From DASQFI01 sp035633215 (GTDB taxonomy: Bacteria > Acidobacteriota > Vicinamibacteria > Vicinamibacterales > SCN-69-37): 64,000 nt of DNA. The DNA is taken from positions 62,001 through 126,000 of the forward strand of contig DASQFI010000062.1 in assembly GCA_035633215.1 (NCBI GenBank), in the 5' to 3' direction. The notes beneath the pieces are model-generated. The model was not told where the DNA came from. It saw nothing but the letters and a program-made list of their open reading frames with translations, and ran no database searches. Of the stretch, positions 24,609 through 31,135 are shown in pieces (the first letter of the stretch is position 1; every line of letters starts with the position of its first letter). Position numbers and translations under genes: made by a program.

Positions 24609-26606
24609 CTAATGGGTCCCGGGCGAGGGTGACACGCCCGCCCCAAGCACCTCGTGAACCACGACGCTTCGATCGCGTCCTTTCACCTTGACGTCGCCGA
24701 CGAGCCGGGTGGCGACCGGGGTCGTGAGCCGATCCTTCGTCGCCTGGCTGATAAGGATACGCGTTCCGTAGTCCTTGTTGAGCGATTCGATCCGCGACCC
24801 GAGATTCACGGCGTCGCCGATGACCGTGTAGCTCATGATCGTCGTCGCGCCGATGTTTCCGGCGATCATCTCTCCCGAGTTGATGCCGATGCCGATGTCC
24901 ATGGCCGGCCGGTGCTCGCCGCGCCACTTCTCGTTCAGCCGGTCGAGGGTCGAGGCCATCTCGAGCGCCGCGGCGACGGCATGGTCGGCGTGGCGCGGGT
25001 CGTCCACGGGCGCGCCAAACAGGCCCATCACCATGTCGCCTACGAACTTATCGAGCGTTCCGTGGTGCCGGAACAGCACTTCGACCATTCCGTTGAAGTA
25101 CTCGTTGAGCTGGGCGACGACGTCCTCGGGCGTGCCTTTTTCCGAGGCGGCCGTGAACCCGCGGATGTCGGAGAACAATACCGTCATTTCCCGCCGGCGG
25201 CCGCCCAGCCGGGCCAGCGCGGGATCGGTCAGCAGCTGGTTGAACACGTCCTTCGAGACGTAGCGGCCGAACAACGCCTTGACCTTGCGTTTCTCGGCGC
25301 CCTCGACGAAGTAGCGCCAGGCCACGCCGGCAAAGAGCGCGAGGCTTCCCGCCGACAGCGGTTCGACGAGTCCCATCCACGTGCCGCCCGCCACCTGCCG
25401 CGTGACCCACGCCGAGAGCGCGAGAGCAGCAGCGAGCGCCGATGAGATCGCCCACGGCACAGGCAGATACACGGCGAGCGCGCCGATGACCACGCCCACA
25501 GCGAGCGCGACGACGAGATCGACTCGCGCCGGGACGCGCCGCATGAATCGGCCGCTCAGGATGTTGTCGGCGAGCGTCGCGTGCAGGTGCATGCCTGGCG
25601 TCGCGCTGCTGAACGCGGTCTTGTGCACGTCGTACGCGCCGGCCGCGCGCGTGCCGACGATCACCACCTTGTCGCGAAAAGCGGCAGGGTCGATCGGCGG
25701 CTTCCTGCCGTTCACGACCTCGTCCTCCGAGAGCAGCACGTCGTAAAACGAGTAGGCCGGATACGTCGTTGTATTCCCGTCGGTATACGGACCGTGGAAG
25801 CGAAGCACCGTTCGCAGCGAGGACGTTGCCGGCTGCCCGGAAGCCGCGGGTATGGGCGCGCGGAACAGCGGCATCCGGGCCGCGGCGATGACGAGGTGAT
25901 CGCCGTCGAGCCGCACGGTTTCCGGCGGCTGGCGCTCGGCGATGAGCGCGGCCGCGGTCCCGAGCGACGGCAGCGCGAGACCGCCCACCTCGACGAAGGG
26001 CGACATCGCCCTGGTCACGCCGTCGGCGTCCTTCGGCGCCATGTTGTGGCCGACAGTCGCGGCGGCCCCATAGAGCTCGGCAAAGGGCGCACGCAGCGAC
26101 GATCGCACCTCGAAGCCCTGACCGGGCTGATACGTGGTCCCGGGCAGGCTCGCCGGCGCGGCGCCGCCGCTCTCCGAGACCGCGTCGGCGGGCAGCACGA
26201 CATTCCCCGCGCGCCTCACGGCGGACACGAGCTCCGCGTCTGAATCCGTTCCCGTGATGGTGCGATCGCCGGCGCGATAGCGGCCAAGCTCGTCGCGCTC
26301 CTGGAACAGCACGTCGTAGACAATCACCTTCGCGGGCCCGCGCGAGAGAAAGTCGATCACGCCGGCGTGCGGGTAGCGCGGCCACGGCCATCGCCCGAGC
26401 AGCGGCTCGAGCGCGTGCAGCGACTGCTCGTCGATCTCGACGATGGCGATGTCCGGACGGGCTTCTTGCGGTTTGGCCGTCAGCGCCAGGCGCCGGTCGT
26501 AGGTCTGGGCTTCAAAGGTCTGCGCGATCGGCAGGAAGGAAAGCAGATGGGCGACGAGCCCGGCGGTCACGCCCAGGGCGAGGCTGACGAGCAGGCGTCG
26601 GAGCAT
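24609..26606 (-). CDS. CHASE2-domain adenylate/guanylate cyclase (class III)
   Basis: 665 residues. A first helix (about 5-28) is followed by an extracytoplasmic CHASE2 sensor (about 30-330; TYDRRL, DIAIVEIDEQSL, WPWPRYPHAGVID), three helices (about 335-430) and a class III cyclase domain (about 455-640). The metal aspartates are in FSDIRGF and DKFVGDMVMGLFG, and the transition-state region is SYTVIGDAVNLGSRIE. It converts ATP (or GTP) to the cyclic nucleotide in response to an unknown outside signal. The start codon directly abuts a 28-bp palindrome, leaving no obvious ribosome binding site. Its operon partners are an M48 protease and a cNMP-binding channel. Confidence 0.92.
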   Translation of the reverse strand: MLRRLLVSLALGVTAGLVAHLLSFLPIAQTFEAQTYDRRLALTAKPQEARPDIAIVEIDEQSLHALEPLLGRWPWPRYPHAGVIDFLSRGPAKVIVYDVLFQERDELGRYRAGDRTITGTDSDAELVSAVRRAGNVVLPADAVSESGGAAPASLPGTTYQPGQGFEVRSSLRAPFAELYGAAATVGHNMAPKDADGVTRAMSPFVEVGGLALPSLGTAAALIAERQPPETVRLDGDHLVIAAARMPLFRAPIPAASGQPATSSLRTVLRFHGPYTDGNTTTYPAYSFYDVLLSEDEVVNGRKPPIDPAAFRDKVVIVGTRAAGAYDVHKTAFSSATPGMHLHATLADNILSGRFMRRVPARVDLVVALAVGVVIGALAVYLPVPWAISSALAAALALSAWVTRQVAGGTWMGLVEPLSAGSLALFAGVAWRYFVEGAEKRKVKALFGRYVSKDVFNQLLTDPALARLGGRRREMTVLFSDIRGFTAASEKGTPEDVVAQLNEYFNGMVEVLFRHHGTLDKFVGDMVMGLFGAPVDDPRHADHAVAAALEMASTLDRLNEKWRGEHRPAMDIGIGINSGEMIAGNIGATTIMSYTVIGDAVNLGSRIESLNKDYGTRILISQATKDRLTTPVATRLVGDVKVKGRDRSVVVHEVLGAGVSPSPGTH

Positions 26607-26678
26607 GGGGTCAGGTCTTGTATTGCAACATCCGAAAGAACGGTAGCCGCCGGATGTTGCAATACAAGACCTGACCCC
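26607..26678. repeat. Perfect 28-bp inverted repeat abutting the cyclase start codon (REP-like)
   Basis: Arms 26607-26634 and 26651-26678 are exact reverse complements around a 16-nt loop. The outer ends read GGGGTCAGGTCTTG / CAAGACCTGACCCC, a motif I recognise from REP-type palindromes associated with RAYT transposases in other bacteria (recognition from memory, not a search). It occupies the space between the tRNA gene and the cyclase ATG. Confidence 0.85.
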
Positions 26679-26683
26679 GATTC

Positions 26684-26758
26684 TGGTAGCGGTACGGGGA
26701 ATCGAACCCCGGTCCCGTGGCTGAGAACCACGTGTCCTGACCCCTAGACGATACCGCC
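26684..26758 (-). tRNA. tRNA-Glu (anticodon CTC)
   Basis: On the minus strand the gene starts GGCGGTATCGTCTAGG, has an anticodon arm CGTGG-TTCTCAG-CCACG (anticodon CTC at loop positions 34-36), a T arm CGGGG-TTCGATT-CCCCG, and ends with discriminator A and an encoded CCA (26684-26686). The acceptor stem pairs over seven positions with a terminal G-U. The D arm and length are normal for glutamate tRNA. No integrase or attachment duplication is seen next to it. Confidence 0.95.
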
Positions 26759-26760
26759 AC

Positions 26761-26880
26761 GCAGGCTGCTACGCAGCCTGAACTTCGAACTTGGAACTTC
26801 GAACTTCAGATTCTAGGCCGGAATACGCCCGTTTCCTCACCAGTTCGAAGTTCGAAGGTCTAAGTTCAGGTTGCCGCTCT
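26761..26880. repeat. GCAGGCTG palindrome with GAACTTC heptamers, second copy
   Basis: Starts with the same palindrome-plus-heptamer unit as 21954, then a spacer and inverted TTCGAAG units. It separates the tRNA gene from the cytochrome oxidase assembly cluster. The rest of the gap (26881-27000) should hold the promoter of the cupredoxin gene, but no convincing boxes are visible. Confidence 0.6.
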
Positions 26881-27000
26881 TTGGCAACCTGGTACGTGTA
26901 GCATCCTGGCGCAAATACGGTCAAGTCGGAGATAGGTGATAATTGTTCCGAGAACGTCTTCCGCGCCCGTATGTCATGGGCGCATTCACCTTCATTGTCG

Positions 27001-27765
27001 ATGATGTCCTGTCACCGATCGTTTGTCGTCGCAAGTCTCCTGCTTGTCTCCGCCTGCTCGTCGCCGGCTCCGCCACCGCCTCCGTCCGGAGGCGGAAAAC
27101 AGGTCGATCAGGCGACCGCTGGCGCCGTCACCGGCCGCGTCACGTTCGACGGCCAGGTGCCGGCGGCTGAAACGATTCGGATGAACACCGACCAGAAATG
27201 CGTGCAGGGCGCCGGACCGAATCCGCAGAGTGACGCGGTCCTCGTCGCCGCCGACGGCAGCCTGAAGAACGTGTTCGTGTACGTGAAGGACGGTCTCGAT
27301 TCCGCCTACTCGTTCGCCGTCCCGACCGAGGCCGCGGTCCTTGATCAGAAGGGCTGCATCTACACGCCGCGCGTGCTCGGCGTTCGCGCCGGTCAGGCGC
27401 TCGAAATCGTGAACAGCGACCCCACGGTACACAACGTGCACGCCGTGCCGATGTCCAACCAGGAGTTCAACAAGGGCCAGCCATTCCAGGGCATGCGTGA
27501 GCGGCAGGTGTTCACGGTGCCCGAAGTGATGGTCCGCTTCATGTGCAACGTCCATGGCTGGATGGCGGCGCATGTCGGCGTCGTGGCGCATCCGTTCTTC
27601 GCGGTAACTGACGCCTCGGGCAAGTTCGAGCTGAAGGGCCTTCCGCCCGGGACGTACACGCTCGAGGCCTGGCATGAGAAGTTTGGACGTCAGACTGAAA
27701 GAGTGACGATCGGCGAGAAGCAGACACAAACGGTCGCCTTCACGTTCAAAACACCGGGACTCTGA
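27001..27765 (+). CDS. Cupredoxin-like lipoprotein with C-terminal carboxypeptidase-regulatory-like domain
   Basis: 254 residues from ATG 27001; ATG 26971 adds ten residues before the signal peptide. The lipobox LVSAC (C19) predicts lipidation. The central domain resembles methylamine-utilisation/plastocyanin-type folds: NSDPTVHNVH supplies one His, and FMCNVHGWM gives the Cys-x-x-His-x-x-Met group of a type 1 copper site. The C-terminal 70 residues (DASGKFELKGLPPGTYTLEAWHE) are a CarboxypepD_reg-like beta sandwich. Its stop overlaps the ctaA start (TGATG), so it probably serves copper handling or electron transfer in oxidase assembly. Confidence 0.85.
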   Translation: MMSCHRSFVVASLLLVSACSSPAPPPPPSGGGKQVDQATAGAVTGRVTFDGQVPAAETIRMNTDQKCVQGAGPNPQSDAVLVAADGSLKNVFVYVKDGLDSAYSFAVPTEAAVLDQKGCIYTPRVLGVRAGQALEIVNSDPTVHNVHAVPMSNQEFNKGQPFQGMRERQVFTVPEVMVRFMCNVHGWMAAHVGVVAHPFFAVTDASGKFELKGLPPGTYTLEAWHEKFGRQTERVTIGEKQTQTVAFTFKTPGL

Positions 27766-28748
27766 TGACCGAAGGGGTCAGGTCGGGCCTCACCCGCTAC
27801 ACTCGCCTGCTGGTGGGCGCGACGCTGATCCTCGTCGCCGCGGGCGGCATGGTGACGAGCACCGGATCCGGCCTCGCGGTACCGGACTGGCCGACGACCT
27901 ACGGCTATTCGATGTTCTCCTTCCCGCTCGGCAAGATGGTCGGCGGGATCTTTTACGAGCACGGTCATCGGCTGATTGCGACGACGGTCGGCATGCTGAC
28001 GATCGGCCTCGTGATCTGGCTCTGGCGTGCCGAGCCGCGCCGCTGGGTGCGACGACTCGGCATCGCGGCGTTGGCGGTCGTGATTCTGCAGGGACTGCTC
28101 GGCGGCCTCACGGTGCTGCTGTTCCTGCCTGACGCAATCTCCATCAGTCACGCAGGTCTCGCGCAGATCTTTTTCTGTATGACGGTCGCCCTGGCGCTTG
28201 TCACGTCGCCGACCTGGCGCGTTCCTCCGCGCGCGCTCGTCGAGGATCGTGCCCTCGAACGCCGGCTGCTGATCCTGGTCGGCCTGGTCTACGCGCAGAT
28301 CCTGATCGGGGCGACGATGCGCCACACGGGCGCGGGACTGGCCATCCCCGACTTCCCGCTCGCGTTCGGCCGGCTGATCCCTCCAGCCTGGACCGACCAG
28401 GTCGCGATCCACTTCGCGCATCGCGTCGGCGCGCTCGTCGTGACCGTCGCCGTGCTTCTCATCGCCGCGTACATCTGGAGAGCGCATCCCGATCGACCGG
28501 AGCTCGTGCGTCCGTCGTGGCTGCTGGTGGTGCTGGTGGCGATGCAGGTCGCCCTCGGCGGGCTCGTGATTCTGACCGGCCGGCAGCCGGTCATCAACAC
28601 GCTCCACGTCGCGACCGGCGCGGCCGTGCTCGGTACATCGGTCGTCCTCACACTGCGTGCATTTCGTCATCGTTTCACCAAACGCCCGCATCACGCCCCG
28701 GGTCTTCAGTTCGAAGTTCGACGTTCGAAGTTGCAAGTTTCTTCATGA
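27765..28748 (+). CDS. ctaA: Haem A synthase (CtaA/COX15)
   Basis: 327 residues and eight predicted helices in two four-helix halves. Haem-ligand histidines lie in YEHGHRLIA, SISHAGLAQ, HFAHRVGA and INTLHVATGA; TSTGSGLAVPDWP and RHTGAGLAIPDFP are the internal pseudo-repeat loops. It oxidises the C8 methyl of haem O to make haem A for cytochrome c oxidase. The last 15 residues (QFEVRRSKLQVSS) are encoded by the TTCGAAG repeat and are not family sequence. Its TGA overlaps an ATG at 28745 (ATGA), the probable original start of ctaB. Confidence 0.93.
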   Translation: MTEGVRSGLTRYTRLLVGATLILVAAGGMVTSTGSGLAVPDWPTTYGYSMFSFPLGKMVGGIFYEHGHRLIATTVGMLTIGLVIWLWRAEPRRWVRRLGIAALAVVILQGLLGGLTVLLFLPDAISISHAGLAQIFFCMTVALALVTSPTWRVPPRALVEDRALERRLLILVGLVYAQILIGATMRHTGAGLAIPDFPLAFGRLIPPAWTDQVAIHFAHRVGALVVTVAVLLIAAYIWRAHPDRPELVRPSWLLVVLVAMQVALGGLVILTGRQPVINTLHVATGAAVLGTSVVLTLRAFRHRFTKRPHHAPGLQFEVRRSKLQVSS

Positions 28749-28846
28749 GTGTCCTCGAGCCGTTCTCATTTCCTCGCAGAGAAAGACTGCCAGAGATCCC
28801 GAGACTTTCGGCCGAACTCGGCAAGTTGCTCGCCATAGGACAATGA
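28745..28846 (+). other. Displaced native start of ctaB, now a 33-codon leader ORF
   Basis: ATG 28745 overlaps the ctaA stop (ATGA) and opens a frame MSVLEPFSFPRRER... that runs through repeat element D and stops at TGA 28844-28846, which overlaps the current ctaB ATG (ATGA again). Deleting the 101-nt insertion joins MSVL to ALPASRSRLADLF, a normal CtaB N-terminus. It now probably acts as a translated leader that delivers ribosomes to ctaB by termination-reinitiation. Confidence 0.65.
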
Positions 28847-28857
28847 GAACGGCTCTC
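28757..28857 (+). mobile_element. 95-bp inverted-repeat element, copy D, supplying the ctaB start codon
   Basis: Core 28759-28853. Both ends carry a matching change from the usual form: CGTTCTCAT on the left and ATGAGAACG on the right, so the end now starts ATG instead of GTG while still pairing. CTCG occurs on both sides. It follows a CTC leucine codon of the displaced frame; the net insertion is 101 nt. The interior is a diverged relative of copy B read in the other direction. Confidence 0.83.
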
Positions 28858-29733
28858 GCCCTTCCGGCCTCGCGATCGCGCCTGGCGGACCTCTTCGTTC
28901 TGACCAAAGTGCGCGTCAATGCGCTGGTCGTCGCGACGACGGCCGGCGGGTACTACCTCGGCGCCACGGGCGGGATCGATCTGGTGTCGTTGATCGTCAC
29001 ATCTCTGGGCACGGCGCTCGTCGCCAGCGGCGCGTCGGCGATCAACCAGGTGGACGAACGCGACGTCGATCGGCTGATGGCGCGCACGCGCCAGCGCCCC
29101 CTTGCCGACGGCCGGATGGGATCGAGCGAAGGCCGGGCCATTGCCGTCGGCCTCTCCGTGGCCGGGCTCGTCATCCTCTGGATCGCGGCCAACGCCACGG
29201 CGATGCTCGTCGCCCTCGCAACGCTCGTCTTGTACGCGTTCATCTACACGCCGCTCAAGCGCCGAACGTCCCTGGCCACGGTCGTCGGCGCCGTCCCCGG
29301 CGCGCTGCCGCCGCTCATCGGCTGGGCGGCCTCACGCGGCACGGTCTCGGAGCTCGCGCCCTGGGGGTTATTTCTCCTGATGTTCCTCTGGCAGCTGCCG
29401 CACTTCCTGGCCATCGCGTGGCTCTATCGCGACGATTACGCTCGCGCCGGCCTGCCGATGCTTCCCGTCATCGACCGTGACGGCATCCTCACCGGCCGTC
29501 AGGCCACGATCTGGGCCGCGGCGCTCGTGCCGTTCGGCGCCGTGCCGTACCTGGTCGGGCTCACGGGCCCCGCCTACGGCGCCGGGTCGATCCTGCTGGG
29601 GATGCTGCAGCTCGGCCTGGCGATCAACTTCGCGGTCCGTCGGACCGACCGCAGCGCACGACGCCTGTTTTACGGATCAATCACATATCTGCCACTGCTG
29701 TGGCTGCTGATGGTGATAGGAAAGAAGAATTGA
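28843..29733 (+). CDS. ctaB: Protohaem IX farnesyltransferase (haem O synthase)
   Basis: 296 residues of the UbiA family: RLADLFVLTKVRVN opening, the first prenyl-diphosphate/Mg site NQVDERDVDRLMARTRQRPL (N-x-x-x-D-x-x-x-D), YTPLKRRT, and the second site YRDDYARAGLPMLPV. It adds farnesyl to haem B to give haem O, the substrate of CtaA. The start ATG 28843 is part of repeat element D (MRTAL is element-encoded), with AGGA only two bases before it. There is no other usable in-frame start upstream of the first catalytic motif, so this start must be used. Confidence 0.93.
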   Translation: MRTALALPASRSRLADLFVLTKVRVNALVVATTAGGYYLGATGGIDLVSLIVTSLGTALVASGASAINQVDERDVDRLMARTRQRPLADGRMGSSEGRAIAVGLSVAGLVILWIAANATAMLVALATLVLYAFIYTPLKRRTSLATVVGAVPGALPPLIGWAASRGTVSELAPWGLFLLMFLWQLPHFLAIAWLYRDDYARAGLPMLPVIDRDGILTGRQATIWAAALVPFGAVPYLVGLTGPAYGAGSILLGMLQLGLAINFAVRRTDRSARRLFYGSITYLPLLWLLMVIGKKN

Positions 29734-29908
29734 TAGAAGAATTGATAGATCGCTCTATCGATCTATCGCTCTATTGAAAACCTTGATGGTCAAGAGACAA
29801 GAGGAATTGATTCATCGAACGATCGATCTATCGATCTATTGACAACCTTCATGGCCACGAGACAAGCAGGCTTTTCAATAGATCGATAGAGCGATCGATC
29901 AATCGATC
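29734..29908. repeat. GATCGATAGATC-type tetranucleotide-like repeat
   Basis: The gap between ctaB and the DUF420 gene consists of self-complementary ATCGATCTATCG units, interrupted by two related copies of an AAGACAAG-containing spacer (CAAGAGACAAG, near 29790 and 29860). It is AT-richer than neighbouring genes and can fold in many registers. Confidence 0.65.
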
Positions 29909-29909
29909 A

Positions 29910-30317
29910 ATGTCTCTCCCAGCTCTTAATGCCGCGCTGAATGCCGTGTCGGCGGTCCTGCTCGTCACCGCCTGGTTCTTCATCAAGGCGCGCCGGATCG
30001 AGGCCCACCGGCGCTGCATGATTTTTGCCTTCATTACCTCGGCGCTGTTCCTGACGTCGTACGTGATCTACCACGCGCAGGTCGGCTCGAAGCCCTTCCC
30101 CGGCACCGGCACCATGCGCGTGGTGTACTTCGCGATTCTCGTTCCGCACGTCATTCTCGCCGCGGCCGTCCTGCCCCTCGCGATCATCACGCTTCGACGC
30201 GGGCTGCGGCGGGACGACGTGCGCCACCGGCGTATTGCCAGGGTGACGCTTCCGATCTGGCTGTTCGTCTCCGTGACCGGCGTGATCGTGTACCTCATGC
30301 TCTATCAATGGTCCTGA
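29910..30317 (+). CDS. DUF420 membrane protein, cytochrome oxidase assembly factor-like
   Basis: 135 residues and four helices. LPALNAALNAVSAVLLVTAW, HRRCMIFAFITSALFLTSYVIYH and FPGTGTMRVVYFAIL..HVILA are the signature of DUF420 proteins, which are encoded beside ctaA/ctaB in many bacteria; Staphylococcus CtaM of this group is needed for oxidase function. Conserved His residues at the membrane face (about 33, 54, 79) may bind haem or copper. The context here agrees. Confidence 0.87.
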   Translation: MSLPALNAALNAVSAVLLVTAWFFIKARRIEAHRRCMIFAFITSALFLTSYVIYHAQVGSKPFPGTGTMRVVYFAILVPHVILAAAVLPLAIITLRRGLRRDDVRHRRIARVTLPIWLFVSVTGVIVYLMLYQWS

Positions 30318-30458
30318 GGCGAACGCGGCGTCAAAGAGACTTAGAACTGAGAACTCTGAACTAGGAACTTAATCTCTACTGACTCGCCGGACGAGCGTCG
30401 AACAAAGATGACAGCGTCAGGGTCGTTCCATCGTTCGAAGTTCGAAGTTTGAAGTTTC
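30318..30458. repeat. Gap with AGAACT and TTCGAAG repeats
   Basis: Between convergent genes. Contains CTTAGAACTGAGAACTCTG-like degenerate units (30339-30370) and GTTCGAAGTTCGAAG units (30432-30456), the same heptamer family as at 21954 and 26761. No gene. Confidence 0.5.
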
Positions 30459-30926
30459 TCAGAATTCCCTAACTGCATTGGCCTGATCGCTTCCCACTCG
30501 TCCGATCGCGATTTCGGCGCGGTGGTAATTCTCACCCTTGACGGGCCCGCCCGCGAGCCGTCGCAGCATCGCGATTTGGCCGACATGCGTCAACGCGTCG
30601 GCGATCGGCCCTTGAAACAGCTTCTCGGCGGGAGAGCCGAGCGGCGCGCCGGATTCGAGATAGGCGTCGAACTTCGCCAGTCCGTCGTGGAAGCGTGTCA
30701 CGTCGGCCGCCCAGTCCTGCGGCGCCCGCGGCTCCCATCGCTGCGCGCCTTCGGCCAGCGACAAAGCCCAGTCGAGAAGGTCGCCGAGGTGCGCGAGAAT
30801 CTCGCCCGCCGTCCGAGATCCAGGCCCGGCGCGAAACGCGCTGAAGTCCGCCGGTACGTCGCGAACGGCTTTGCCGCCGCGATAGGCAAGAGTAGCGATC
30901 GTGTGGCGGAGGAAATCACTGGGCAA
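30459..30926 (-). CDS. DinB-superfamily protein
   Basis: 155 residues forming a four-helix bundle. The three expected metal ligands are in AGEILAHLGDLLDW, DVTRFHDGLAKF and ADALTHVGQIAMLRR, the pattern of DinB/YfiT-type proteins. Members include bacillithiol or mycothiol transferases and many uncharacterised proteins. It lies alone on the minus strand. The C-terminal NAVREF is ordinary. Confidence 0.85.
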   Translation of the reverse strand: MPSDFLRHTIATLAYRGGKAVRDVPADFSAFRAGPGSRTAGEILAHLGDLLDWALSLAEGAQRWEPRAPQDWAADVTRFHDGLAKFDAYLESGAPLGSPAEKLFQGPIADALTHVGQIAMLRRLAGGPVKGENYHRAEIAIGRVGSDQANAVREF

Positions 30927-31135
30927 GAGACCCCCAAAAGGTACGACAGGTACGACGGGTACGACAGGTTCGTGGAACCTGGAAACTTGTCATCTTCACT
31001 AGGAATGCCGCCGGGCTTCGAACATCAAGAACGATGAGACACGGATCAGGTTCCGCGGACCCGACGTACCGGTCGTACCTGACGCACCCGACGTACCGAC
31101 ACAGGCGCAAGCGCAGGCGCAGCCGCAGACGAGCG
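30927..31135. repeat. Gap with GGTACGACA nonamer repeats
   Basis: Near the DinB start (30938-30970) GGTACGACA-like 9-bp units repeat about three times; near the NamZ-fusion stop (31065-31100) the complementary GTACC units appear, followed by a GCGCAGGC-type short repeat (31100-31125). No gene or promoter is evident. Confidence 0.55.

Noticed and set aside
26684..26760. tRNA-Glu as an integration site for a genomic island
   Set aside because: No integrase gene or direct repeat of the tRNA 3' end is visible; the neighbouring genes are core metabolism.
28759..28853. Element D as a terminator between ctaA and ctaB
   Set aside because: Pairing is limited to the 12-13-bp ends 70 nt apart and there is no T-tract; the insertion/start-codon reading explains it better.
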